Shown here: piece after piece, positions 34,054-45,803 of the stretch
How positions within the stretch are numbered: the stretch's first letter is position 1
Layout of the letters: every line of letters begins with the position of its first letter
From: Hybos culiciformis
Taxonomy: Eukaryota; Arthropoda; Insecta; Diptera; Hybotidae
Direction: 5' to 3'
Assembly (NCBI GenBank): GCA_964007475.1
Contig: OZ023275.1
Location: forward strand, 35,893,381-35,957,380
DNA: 64,000 nucleotides
Position numbers and translations under genes: made by a program
Notes under the pieces: generated by a model
The model's database searches: none
What the model was told of the DNA's origin: nothing
Seen by the model: only the letters and a program-made list of their open reading frames with translations

Positions 34054-34913
34054 GGGTGGTCCTTATTATGGATTTATCCGAATTTCTTTGCTCCCAGGGG
34101 CTTAAATGGTTTCAAATACATAAAAAATAATTGCCTCAAAATTCTAGCTCTTAATATTAACTTTAAGATAGTCCGCATTCCAGTCAAAGTTTCTCATATA
34201 AATAACATGGGAAAAATTTCATTTGTTCTTTAGAATTGCGTAGCTCTGCGACAAATGGATCAAAAGTAATTAATTGCGTCATGTTTATTGTAAATTTAAC
34301 GCTCTACAAAAAAGGTCTTTTATTATTTTTCGCTAAATCTATTGGCTTAAGAGTTATTCGAGCTCAAAGTTAAATCATATTTCACCTGTACTTCTATTTT
34401 ATTATTTTCAAACTCTAAGGACTGTCTGTTTTATTAATTAAAAAATCACACATATTAACCACAATTCCAAGAATAAGATTGTATTCGCTTTTTTTGACCA
34501 TAAATAATAATTTTATAAAATTTTTTTTTAAATATTTTATAAAATAAATAAATATATAATTATACTTGATAATATTAATAATTATATAATAATTAAACTT
34601 TGACCTCGAATAACTCTTAAGCCAATAGATTTAGCGAAAAATAATAAAAGACCTTTTTTGTAGAGCGTTTAATTTACAATAAACATGACGTAATTAATTA
34701 CTTTTGATTCATTTGTCGCAGAGCTACGGAATTCTAAAGAACAAATGATAGTTTTTCCATGTTATTTATATGAGAAACTTTGACTGGAATGCGGACTATC
34801 TTAAAGTTAATATTAAGAGCTAGAATTTTGAGGCAATTATTTTTTATGTATTTGAAACCATTTAAGCCCCTGGGAGCAAAGAAATTCGGATAAATCCATA
34901 ATAAGGACCACCC
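34054..34913. mobile_element. Long inverted-repeat (foldback) element, 860 bp
   Basis: Arms of about 320 bases (34054-34374 and 34592-34913) are nearly perfect reverse complements, beginning GGGTGGTCCTTATTATGGAT and ending in its complement, around a unique centre of about 217 bases. TA flanks both ends, as in Tc1/mariner-type insertions. There is no coding frame. High arm identity suggests recent origin or repair between arms; a transcript would form a long hairpin. Confidence 0.85.
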
Positions 34914-34915
34914 TA

Positions 34916-35986
34916 CTGTACATACTATGTATTTGTATACAGAAGAATTGAAGGATATTAAATTTTCATTTTAATATGTTTTTCTTTTATTTTTTGTGTG
35001 TGTGAAATAATTAGGTAGGTATATACCTCATATTAAATTGTTCATAGTCTACTAGTTGATAATGCACGTTACCAATTCATTATATCTGACATAATTAATG
35101 TAATGAACCAGATACATATAGCTAATACATATATCTTAGCTTTGTATTAATAATGTCATATAAACATAATAAATATTTACTTTGAATTAGATAGCAATTA
35201 CAATGATCGTCATCGTGGCAGAAAATACTTGATTTTTTATTATAATTTGTAAAACAATTAACAACATAGATTCCAGGGAATGTAAATTAATTTCGGATTT
35301 TGGTCTAAAAATATTTTTTTATTACTTCAATCAATTAGCTGACCATAAAATTATCATAAAATTATCAATAGTGCACTATATGAATTGGTATTATATGTCT
35401 TTTATTTCTGTGTTATACTATTGTAAAAAAACTTGCATCTACCAGTTAGAGTTATGCATTCCTTTATACAAGTATGTCTATTATGGGAATCGTAATGCAA
35501 AATATTAATTATTAGTCGATCAGCTGTTTCTTGTCGCCAATAAAAGTAAATTCCTAAAGCTCAAAGTTCAAGAAATCCCTATAGGTCATAGACATAACAA
35601 ACCGTATATATACCCTAAGTATTATCCAAATTTTTTATCAGAATATAAAATAACGCCAGCCAAACCTATTTAACTCTCTAAAACTTCTTAAAAAAGAGAA
35701 TTAAAAAAAAAAATTCCAAAGTATATTCGTTATTAAAATGAACGTGAAAAAAAATTTCAAAAGATTATAAATTTAATTTATATTTTGATAAAATGATATG
35801 CGTGTTCTTTAATGAGATTATATTGTTCATTTTTTCAGTTAAAAAAAAATATTATTATTTTTTTTTTCTTTAAATTTTATATCTTAAAATTGTAAGTGAA
35901 GTATTTGGAATTTATATAATAAAAGTTGAAAATAATGAAAAATAATGAAAAAGATTTCTTTTCGCACATATATAACAAATACTTAC
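34916..35986. other. A/T-rich DNA, nothing recognised
   Basis: No gene or repeat family is recognised. It ends at the possible minus-strand exon that follows. Confidence 0.6.
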
Positions 35987-36040
35987 AATTAAGTAATTTG
36001 TGGTATATAAGTAATATTCGAGAGTAAAAGGAGCATTTTG
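35987..36040 (-). CDS. Possible 54-base internal exon
   Basis: On the minus strand TTTGTTTTTTTCAG precedes and GTAAGTATTTG follows an interval that is open in phase 0 for 18 codons (QNAPFTLEYYLYTTNYLI). Both splice signals are close to consensus. A second frame is also open, so the coding call rests mainly on the splice sites. No partner exon is established. Confidence 0.25.
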
Positions 36041-36971
36041 CTGAAAAAAACAAATTATTATTTTTTTTTTGTCTGTGGTAAAATTTTATATATCTCTGTA
36101 TATAAATAAAGCAAACATAAAATTTTATTAATGAAAGAAAATAAAAATTAACCACTTAAAATTAAAAAAAAAAAAAATATAAGAAGAGAAATATTCAGGA
36201 AATTTTTATTACCTCATCATTACTTGCGCGATTGCGGTTGTTGATTTGAAGAATTAAAAAGATATAACATTTTGGATTGAAAGTTCATACTTAATTATGG
36301 TTTTAGAGATGTTGCGAAAAGAAAACATTATGTATGTGTGCTAAAAAAAACTATATATTTTCAAACAGAATTTTGACTATTTATTTCAATATTATAAATA
36401 TAAGATATACCGATATTATATATATACATAAGACCGAACATAAAGACAATAATGATGACCTTAATTTTGTACTTGAAATCAAGTAATTTTTTCAAATTAA
36501 ATTTTCTATGGCAAGTGGAAAATTTTTTGGGGAAAAATAATTTATAAAAATTTATCTAAGAATAAAAAATTTCATTTTGTTTGTTAAATATTTTTACAAT
36601 TTTCTTCATTTTTAAATTTTTCTCATTTAGATTTGAATTTTGTCGTCGATTATCTTTCAAATGTGATGGCATTTGTTTTTCAAAATTGATCATAGTTAAA
36701 ATTTATACAGACAAAAAAAGTTTAAAAAAAGTTTAATTTTAAACAAAAGAAGATTTATTAAAGCAAGAGAAAATTTTTAACACAAAATATGAAAATATGA
36801 TCCGTTGAATTGGATTTCAAGCAATACAATATATGTATATATATATAAAAATATTGGGACAACATTGCCCCAATGTTGTATTAAAAATTAAAAAAAAAAC
36901 TTTAGTGTAATTTTTGATTTAAACGTTTTAATTTCAGTTTTTTTAAAAAACATTTTTTTTTTATATTACAG
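36041..36971. other. A/T-rich DNA with a small hairpin
   Basis: A 9-bp perfect hairpin (ACAACATTG, CCC, CAATGTTGT) is at 36859-36879. Otherwise only T-rich sequence leading to the next acceptor site is seen. Confidence 0.6.
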
Positions 36972-37017
36972 ATTCTAACGTCATGTTATGAAGGAACCGA
37001 ATAATTTTGAGGAGAAC
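36972..37017 (+). CDS. Possible 46-base exon, start codon or broken coding exon
   Basis: The exon has a strong acceptor (T-rich tract ending TTATATTACAG) and a consensus donor (GAGAAC|GTAAGTATA). It can be read two ways. One frame contains ATG at 36988 and gives MKEPNNFEEN ending in phase 0. The other gives ILTSCYEGTE followed by TAA and TGA, then GE, and leaves in phase 1, exactly the phase the exon at 40997 needs. The second reading suggests an exon damaged by stops; the first suggests a start exon or a short upstream ORF. It is more likely a real transcribed exon than a real coding start. Confidence 0.35.
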
Positions 37018-37968
37018 GTAAGTATACTTTTTTTTTTACTGTATATTAAAATGTTTCTATATATTACTTAAATTAAAGCTAAATTGTGAGTTGAATTTAA
37101 AATTTCCTCTTTTGAATTATAAATAATTTTTAGTATTAATAAAAAATTCGAAGAACAATAAATGTGTGAAGATTTTTCACCTTGATAGTATGTACAAATA
37201 AAATACATTCTTGTATCCATAATAGTAAAAATTAGTTCGAAGGTTAGTTTCGAAGCGGATACCTTATTAGGCGCTTTCATTTCAGAAAATATTTGAATAC
37301 AGTACTGAGAAAATAGATCTGAAAGTTTGTATAAAACATGAATTGTATACCAGCGTTAACTTTATGTTTTGATAATCAATAAACTTTGACTTGATATTTT
37401 TGACTTCATATCGCGAAATGACAAAATATAATATATTGAATACAACTTTCAAACAAAAATACTATTTTAAATTTTAATTTTTGTACAATGTCATTTTGTG
37501 AATTTTGCCATAATATATATAGTATAACATTATAGATTAAAAATATTCTAATAGCTTTTTAATAAACTTTTTAGAAAATGTGTATATAAAGTGAAATTGA
37601 TAAGAAATGGAAAACTTTGTCGTATGTTGTTTTGTTTACTTTTGTGAAAATTTTTATTTGCAAAATAAAGTGATAGAAGGACATAAGAATTGAAACCTTA
37701 TATAAAACTTAAAAGGTTAAATAAAAATTGAAGAACTCTTTTATGTGTTTTTGTTCAAATTAATCTGAATACTTTTTATTTAACAACAAGACAAAAACTA
37801 TTTGAACTGTATATGTTTAAGAATAAAAAACAAAAGTTAAATTTAAAAACAAAAGTTGTTATACTTATTGTTTTAATTTTTTTTTTTTTAAATATAATTG
37901 CGGTTTTAATTCAAAAACAATTCTTATTTTATAAAATTTGAATTCTTTTTAAAAATTGTCTTTTAAGT
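37018..37968. other. Presumed intron sequence
   Basis: A/T-rich DNA follows the donor at 37018. A 70-codon minus-strand frame at 37068-37280 is not supported by signals. Confidence 0.4.
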
Positions 37969-38080
37969 TCTTGTTTTACATCAACCGGATGAAGGACCAG
38001 CTTACTTAATTAATGGCACTGATATATTGCAGCAAATTATAGTTAATACGAAACTAAACTATTGTGAAACAGGGTTAAAA
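37969..38080 (+). CDS. Possible coding segment, unrecognised
   Basis: After an acceptor-like ATTGTCTTTTAAG the plus strand is open for 37 codons, with a protein-like mixture including VLVLHQPDEGPAYLINGTDI and ending NYCETGLK and a stop. The minus strand has several stops in the same interval. No good donor is seen, so it could be a final exon or a relic. It lies between the two best exon candidates and in the same orientation. Confidence 0.25.
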
Positions 38081-40996
38081 TAAGGATAATTTCTTTTACC
38101 TTCTAGAAGATGCGTTAAAACAATACAAGAAATATTCAGAGGAATGATTTCACTCCTAGTTTTCGCTATGTTCAAATATCAAATATTTTTGGAAGTTTAT
38201 CAATAATTGTTTATGCAAATGGCTTCTATATACTGCTATACTAAGAAAATTAAATAAAATATTATGTAGTTCGCCAAAATAAATTATTATCCTTTAAAAT
38301 ATTAATATTATTATATGAATTTTGGCATAAATTTTCATTAACTTAGTTAGATGACACATTACAATATTTTGCCATATAATTTAATGTATAATAAAAAGAT
38401 GCTTTTGAATTATGTTTTTGCATTATATAACGGTGGTGTGATGCAGAAATTGCATTGCTTGTGAATTTTATTTAATTTAGAATAATAACGTTTATAATTT
38501 TATGCGCAAAAATTTTCTTTGCTAGAATTAATATATGTACTTCATACAAGAAAAAAAAATGTTTTATTTTATATGTAAAATAAAAGACCACGGTTTGAAT
38601 GAAATTTAAAACAAAAAATAAAAATATGTTAAAGATTATACAAAAAGATTATATGCGCATATATACAAAGAGATTATGTTGTAAAGAAATAAATTACAAT
38701 AGCATGCCAGCCGACAATAGATCCTTTTGATTATATTTTATTTTAATATAATGTTTGAATAAAAAAAATTTCAATGATTTAAAGAAAATTAAACGAAAAT
38801 ATTCATTAAAATTTGGAAACTTCTAAACCATAATTCTGATTCTAGAGTCAGTGCTAAAATAAGATGTGTGCACATGTATAAAATTCGAATAAGATTCGCT
38901 CTGATTGTCCTATTTTTGTTATATTGCCAAATAACAAACATAAATTCGGTGGTACACTACAATGCAAAAGTACACCAATTTTATTGAAAAAATTTATGCT
39001 TCTTTTTCTATAAATAATAAAAATGGTATTTAATAACTTTAGCCAAAAGAAATACAAAATAGGGTTATAACTATGTGGAATTTAATGCCATTGGCAGATT
39101 TTTTTTAATATATACATACATATATTACATATCAAAATACATTATGAATATAATAAAAAGTTGTACATAATATAATCTGCTTTTTTTTTAATTCAAAAGT
39201 CGAACCAATCCTCTTTGACATTAACCACACACATTTTTTTTTGTATTTTATCTACATAATACCTATGTATAATATTTTAGGAAAAATTATTAAATCCAAT
39301 ATCAAAAGAAAAAAGATACAAAAATAACTTTTAAATTTTATTTCTAAATATTTTTTTTATTAATAAATTTAATTAAAACATTGGCACAGGTATATAAAAT
39401 TAAATTTCTTTAACATGATAATTTGAGAACTTGGGGCTTTTAAAGTAAAGGTCGATTTATGTTTTCGGATTGTCGTGACAAGTCTAACCTAACGCAAGAT
39501 ATGTTTTAAACGAGGTTTCAAAGAGGATTTTAAAAAACTTAAGAATTTTGATATTTTCTAAGGATTTCGCCACATATATCTATGACTATCACTTTTTTGT
39601 TTAACATAATTTTAATATAATACATAAAACATTATATATTAAATGTCAAATTTAAATGTAGTAAGATATAACGTATATACTTATAAGAACTTTCTTTCAC
39701 TTCAAATCGTTATGTTAAAATATTATTAAAAAATATAATTTTTAATTCTCTATGAAGATTATAATGTATTACAAAACAAAGTTTTCATAGTAAAAATATG
39801 GTTGAAATATGGGAAACAAAATTTAGAACCTTTACCGCAAAACTTCAAAATTTACTTATATTATATATCTTAATATTATATATGGAAAAATAAAAATAAT
39901 TTTGAACTTTATTTTCAAATTAAATTTTTTTTTTGTTTTCTTCATATACAATGAAGATTAATCACCCACATTAAGCATAATTTTATATGTATGATAAAAA
40001 TTTTTTTTTATGTTTTTTTTTGTTTTTAAGAGTTCTCTTATACATTGTTGTGTATATCAAAATTATGATAGACATATTTATCAATGACATTAAAAGGAAA
40101 CATGAAAAATAAAATACTTATTTTAATAACTTGTTAGTTGAGGTAGGATCTAATTTAATATTCAAAAAAGGTGCGTGTTGAACATTATAATAAAATGTAA
40201 AATACATATTGTGTATAATATATGAATATGAATAATGTAAAAGTATGATAGATATAGGTGTAAACAAAAAAAAAATGAACAAAAAACCCAAATTGATTTT
40301 AAATTTTTAGATAAGTTTTTTATAAGCTATGGTGATAAAGTTTCTAAAAACTAATTTCAAAATTTTTATGTTCCTTTTTTTTTAAAAAAAATTTTTAAAA
40401 AATGATTCATATAATTTATTATTGGTATTATGTTGTGTTTAATGAGCTTAATGCGCTTAAATTTTATTCTAGATTTAATATTTCTCTAGTTTTTAATTCT
40501 GTCTTAATGGAATTTTTATAATCAGTATCTCCTGTAGAAATTCTTTTTTATATATGATTCATTTGTGCTTGCAAATCTTCATGAGGAATCTCGATATAAC
40601 GATTTTATGATGTTATGACCGCAAGTTTATTTGGAATAAAAAAGTGTGGTAAAAGTGAGAAATCTTTGGCCATTTTTAGAAGCTTTATATTTTTCCGAAA
40701 AAAATTTCAATCAGAATTCTATCGTTATTCACAATTCATTTTAGCCTTAAGATAGAAACGGTCAAATCAGATCAAATTATGTACGCAGAATTGAATTTAA
40801 TAATGTGGAATCGCAGATTATTTAACAACAGACCAACTTCAAAAAGTATATATAATTATTTTATTATTATACTAAAGGTTAACATATAATTTCAAAGTAA
40901 AAATTTGTTTGCAATACAAACCAAACACATGTAGTTCTAATTAAATTTTCATTGACTCAAGAGTTTATTTTTTATTTTTATTTTTTTATTTTTTAG
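38081..40996. other. Presumed intron or intergenic DNA
   Basis: Mostly A/T-rich without a gene. A good acceptor (TTTTACCTTCTAG) at about 38105 is followed by short open frames, including DALKQYKKYSEE, which do not join to the preceding segment in phase. Confidence 0.45.
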
Positions 40997-41040
40997 GTCA
41001 AATAGTGCCTTTAGCGAAAATTACTTTCACATATAAGAAA
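40997..41040 (+). CDS. Probable 44-base internal microexon
   Basis: It is flanked by an excellent acceptor (long T-rich tract ending TTTTTTAG) and donor (AAGAAA|GTAAGTACC). Only one frame is open: phase 1 in, phase 0 out, QIVPLAKITFTYKK. The incoming phase fits one frame of the 46-base exon at 36972, and the outgoing phase fits the open segment at 41603. I do not recognise the protein. Confidence 0.4.
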
Positions 41041-41602
41041 GTAAGTACCTGTACACTTAATTTCCTTTTATGAAAATTTTAATTTTATATTAAATTTTTT
41101 ATTTTTTTTATTTTCAATAAATTAATTTCACTTTTCTTTAAAAGGAAAATTAAATAAATAAATAAAAAAAAAAAACAATTAATATTATGTTTGCATCCTT
41201 CATAAACCTTGGCAATGAAAAAAAAATAAATAAAAAATAAAATTAAATAAATAAAGATTAGACACCTAATTATTGAAGTTGAAAACAAGTATAAAAATAA
41301 AAAATTTTCATTATAAAAAACCATTAAAATGTAATTATAAAGTTTATGTTCAATTTAAAAAAAAAAAATAAAATTATGTATGGGTATGAAAACTGTATAT
41401 ATAATGTATTGTATGTATGTACCGTGGAGATAGTTTTTAAGTTAATTTATTTTAAAGACTGATAAATAATGCTTTTGATGTTATTTTAATGCTCATTTAT
41501 GGTTTTTTATTTTTCTTTATTTTTTGTTTTCATTCCAATCCTTTTAATCTTCTTTTATTTTTATTTTTTTCGTTATTTTTAAATCAATATATATATATAA
41601 AG

Positions 41603-41656
41603 GTAGATGGAAGTGAATCAACCAAAAATATTCATGTTGTGTGGTCGACAAAATGA
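41603..41656 (+). CDS. Possible terminal exon joined to the microexon at 40997
   Basis: A phase-0 frame, VDGSESTKNIHVVWSTK and stop, follows AAAG at 41602 and is directly followed by AATAAA. Joined to 40997-41040 the frame is continuous across a 562-base intron. The acceptor's pyrimidine tract is set back by a TA run, so the site is weak. Confidence 0.3.
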   Translation, partial: VDGSESTKNIHVVWSTK

Positions 41657-41788
41657 AATAAAAAAGAAAAAAAATTTATCACAAAATGAAAATTTGTTAT
41701 TTTTTAAGATTTGAGAGTGATTTGTGCAATAGTTTTTAATGTATAACTAAAATATTCCGTTTTGAGAAATTCTGAATTTTATTGACTC

Positions 41789-42027
41789 ATGGTTAAAGCG
41801 ACAGAAACCAAAATAATGATTTGGATAAACTTGAATATCCCGGAAAACCGCATATTTTTCCCAGGTGATTTTGTGAAAATTGGTTTGTAAACTGAATTAA
41901 AATTGATAATTGTGAGCATTTTTTTATCATCAACTTTTCAGTAACTCTGCATATAAATTCTGATCTTGAAATGAGATCCGGCTCTTTTGTATTTTTCAAC
42001 TATGAAGAGATTTTTCTTGATTTCTAA
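41789..42027 (+). CDS. Possible two-exon coding segment with a 77-base intron
   Basis: A frame from ATG 41789 (MVKATETKIMIWINLNIPEN, then RIFFP) meets a donor CAG|GTGATT at 41865, leaving phase 1. A strong acceptor (TTTTATCATCAACTTTTCAG, ending 41941) then opens phase 1 into TLHINSDLEMRSGSFVFFN and on to a stop at 42025. A 77-base intron is a usual insect size and the phases match. The alternating hydrophobic pattern suggests beta strands. On the minus strand a 68-codon frame covers part of the same DNA, so strand assignment is not certain. The product is not recognised. Confidence 0.3.
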
Positions 42028-42293
42028 AAGTCTATATAATGTTGAGTGGGCGAAATAATAAAAATTTAGCTTTATGGATAAAATATATATATTAAATTTT
42101 ATATATATATATAATATATACCATATGTATGTATGTTTCATTTTCATTTTTCATAGATCGATTTTAGATATTTTTATAGAAAGAAAAAAAAAAAAATTTC
42201 AAATATGAATATTATTTTTGTTATCAATTCATAGCACCGGTATAAAATTATTTGTATATATAATACTTCTAGACATGTATATATCTATTACAG

Positions 42294-42352
42294 AATTAGC
42301 GCCCGAAGAAATCGGTTTATATGACCTTCATGACCTTTTTTTTTTGTTTTAA
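42294..42352 (+). CDS. Possible exon fragment (LAPEEIGLYDLHDL)
   Basis: After ATATCTATTACAG one frame reads LAPEEIGLYDLHDL and then runs into a T tract (FFLF, stop). It has few A/T-type residues, so it looks coding, but there is no donor and it is short. It may be a last exon or a relic belonging to the same + strand locus as 40997-42027. Confidence 0.25.
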
Positions 42353-45300
42353 TTTATATTTTACTTTGAAATTATAAATTCATAAAATAAATCTTTAAAA
42401 ATATCATGATATACATATATAGTTGGTTAGTTGTACACATGTAACTAGCAGCGATGATCCCTTTAATTAGATATCAAAAGAAATTATTACAATTTTACAA
42501 TTGTAAAGACATTTGTTATTTACATATTTGCAAGACCATAGGTTAAAAACCTTCAAATTTTAAATCACGTTTTCAAATATCACGATTTTAGTTTTCTTTC
42601 TTTTTTTTTTGATTTTTTTTTCGCAACAAGTTTTTAATAATAAGAAAATTTATTAGTTTTGTTTTTTTTTTTTTCGTTTTTTTTTTATACAGATGATTTT
42701 TAGCATTTCTGTTAATAGAAGTATGTATATGATACAATATTGTTATATTATAGTACGTTATATATAGATTGTGTAACATTAGAAGTAAAATTTTGATTGA
42801 AGTAAAATTTTGATTGAATTACGAATGTGGTCTATATGTAATAATAGATTTAATTATAAGAATTTTATTATAACCATAAAATGAGTTTTTATCATAAACT
42901 TTTCTGCATTCAGAGTTAAAAAAAAATTGTATATAATATAAGTTTGTAAAAAAAAATTAATAAAAATGTCAAATTTTTTCGTTTAGTGCTGTTGTTTAAG
43001 TACTTTTAATTTAAAAAAAATAAATCTAGGAAAAATGTTAAATGTACTTTTATCATAGTTTTTCTGTACATTTATTAACATTGTTTTAACTTTATACTGG
43101 ATTATTACTTTACTTATTTATTTTTTAACGTTTCCCAATCATTTCCGAATATGCTTGCTTAAAGTAAAAGGAAATTGATTTTATATAAAAGTTAATAAAA
43201 TATTTATATTATATATACTTAAGCTCATTCTATTTTGTTTACATTTTTCCACAGTTATTCAATTTTAAAATAAAACAAAGTTCAAAGAGCTTTAGAAAAT
43301 TATTTCGATTTTTGGTTGCTTTTATGTTCTATTACTCAATAACTTTTAGTTCCTTTTTATAATGCTATTATTTGTCATACAAATAGTACAAATCTGAATT
43401 AAATTTTCACGAAAGTAACTAGTAATTATCTAGGACGACTAATTTTTTTTTATAAAGTTTAAGTTTTCGATATATAAAATTTTCCAATTGATGATTTCCG
43501 TATTAAATTTCCAAACAATATGTGGTTGATTCGTAGGCTTTGCAAATTTATGAATACTTATAAAAATGATAAACTTGATTTCAAATGATGATTTATTTTA
43601 ATCAAATTAAATACTTAATATATCAAATTAAATACTTAATATATGTCAACAATTAAAAAAAAATTCATTAAAAATTACTTTATTTTTTTTTTGAAAATAA
43701 ATTAAAAAATTTATTTAAATAAAAGTTAACATACAATACAAAATATTTCATTCCATTTAATAAAAACAACAAAAAATTTATAAACATAATATCTCAAATA
43801 AATACATAATTTACATATAAGATAAATTTTTTCATTAAAAATAAAAATATTTTTAAAATTTATTTGAAGTTCTAAATATAATGTAAAACTACATGAAAAA
43901 ATATAATTTGAAACTTTTTTTTGAATTATTTATGCTGCAAGTAATCTATGCTGCAAAAGCATATTTTAGCGGAACATTTTTTTTTTTAACATTTTTGTAA
44001 ATTTTTTTTGTAAAACATCATATGTATATAAATGTTTTTTTTTTTTTTTTGAATTTAGAAATATGGAAGATTATTTGCATTAAATAATGAATGTTTCACA
44101 AATGAAAATTTTATCTGTACACACCTCTGTAAAATTTAACACTCATTTTATTATTCACATGAAATAGGATTTTTTCAATCGTTTTTTTTTTTAATTTTTA
44201 TAATATCGTGTAGGAGAGATGTAATTTTTTATATATATAATGTTTTTCATTTTATATACATACATTCATCGTATACATATATTACGATTACTTAAACCCT
44301 GAGGATAATTTTGGTGGAATATTTAATTTATGAAAATAAAACAAAAAAAATTATAAAAATGTAAAAATTTAAATAAAACAATTTAATATAAAATATAATT
44401 CGTACAGATGTATGTATTATAAAATTAAATTAAAAAAAAACAAAAAATAATTTTCAGACACATAAATCATATCAAAATTTGTGTTTTTTTTTTGCATGTC
44501 ATGAGACATGAGTATTGGAGTTCGGTTTATTACCCTATGTTATATATGCTTTTAAAAACTTAAACCTTTATTTTGCATAAAATATACAAATCATGTTCAA
44601 GAATAATTTTAAATTATATATGTATTGTGTATAATATGTATAAGGCAAAAAACAAATTTAGGAATAATAAACAAAATAATATGAAAAAGGATTAATCTTG
44701 AAAAATTTAATGATTTTGCAATATTTATTTTTTCTTCTTCTTCAAGTATAATTTTAGTAAGAATTTGATTTTAATATATTATTACTAAGACTAGGCACAA
44801 TAATTTTGTTTACCTAAAAAAAAAAATAAAGTTTTTTTGGCTTAAAATCTTATATTCAGAAAAAACCAAAGTCATTTTTTTAAAGCTATAAAATGCGTTT
44901 AATGTTAATTTAAAACCAAATTATTCCGTTCATAAGAAAATTTTTGGTAATTCAGATCTTGAAATTAGATTCTTAATGTATATCAGCATAGTTTTTTTTT
45001 GATTTATATCAAATCTTAATTACTGCTTTGTTCCAATAATAATTTATTAGGTTAATTTTACGACCTTTTAAGTGCCTAACACTTCACCAAACATGAATAC
45101 TATATTATTCCTTCTTCTTTTTTTTAATCACAAACCGCAGTCTGAGATACATAGTTATTAAGAATAAGAGGGAGAAATAACTTTGTATAGTATGTAATCA
45201 TCTCAATAGAGTGTATATAGTTTTTATTTGTTTTGTTTATTATATTATAATGTATGCACACTGTATACATACTTATGTCTAAAAATTTACATTTTTATAA

Positions 45301-45667
45301 AATTCAATTATAACTAGAATGATAAACATAATTCCAAAAATATGTATATAATATTGTGTAGAATTATGTATATTATAAAAAAAAATTAAATATAATAATA
45401 CTATATGCTACTATGTGGTATATTAAGTATATGTTTTCACTACAGTCTTACAGTTATTAAATCAGCTTATAATATTAATAATAAAAATAAAGTAATAAAT
45501 TTTGAAATAAAGTATCTCAATAATTCTCTTGTTGACTTATTAATGAATTTGAATAGTTGTTATCCGAATTAAGGTATTCTAAAAATGTTTATAATGTTTT
45601 CGGGTTTTAACATAATATAACAATTTTTCTTTGATCCTTCAATACTTTTTTTTTACTTTTGATTTTA
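42353..45667. other. Gene-poor A/T-rich DNA
   Basis: A 21-base direct tandem duplication is at 43601-43642. A good acceptor (TTTACATTTTTCCACAG) at about 43255 is followed by a 35-codon frame without other support. No gene is called. Confidence 0.55.
43601..43642. repeat. Perfect 21-base tandem duplication
   Basis: ATCAAATTAAATACTTAATAT occurs twice back to back. Confidence 0.9.
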
Positions 45668-45803
45668 TTAGTTGAATTTCACTTTAAAATTATCAAGCTT
45701 GAATTGTGCAGCGGCAATGGTTGAAATTAAAGCTTGCGTAACGCTATCGTGGTTTGAAAACATTGGCAATTCTTTCACTTTCACAAAATTATTCTTATAA
45801 AGT
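45668..45803 (-). CDS. Possible last coding exon of a minus-strand gene
   Basis: After an acceptor-like TTATTATATTAG the minus strand reads 44 codons in one frame, including ELPMFSNHDSVTQALIS, TIAAAQFKLD and a lysine-rich end, then TAA. The stop overlaps an AATAAA, the same arrangement as in protease 1. Residue use (Ala, Val, Thr, Gln, Ser, Asp) is unlike random A/T-rich DNA. The next exon upstream (higher coordinates) was not found and the protein is not recognised. Confidence 0.4.

Noticed and set aside
41861..41890. Resemblance of NRIFFPGDFVKIGL to the arrestin-domain xxPGxxV pattern
   Set aside because: Too short, and the preferred splice donor removes the PGDFVKIGL part.
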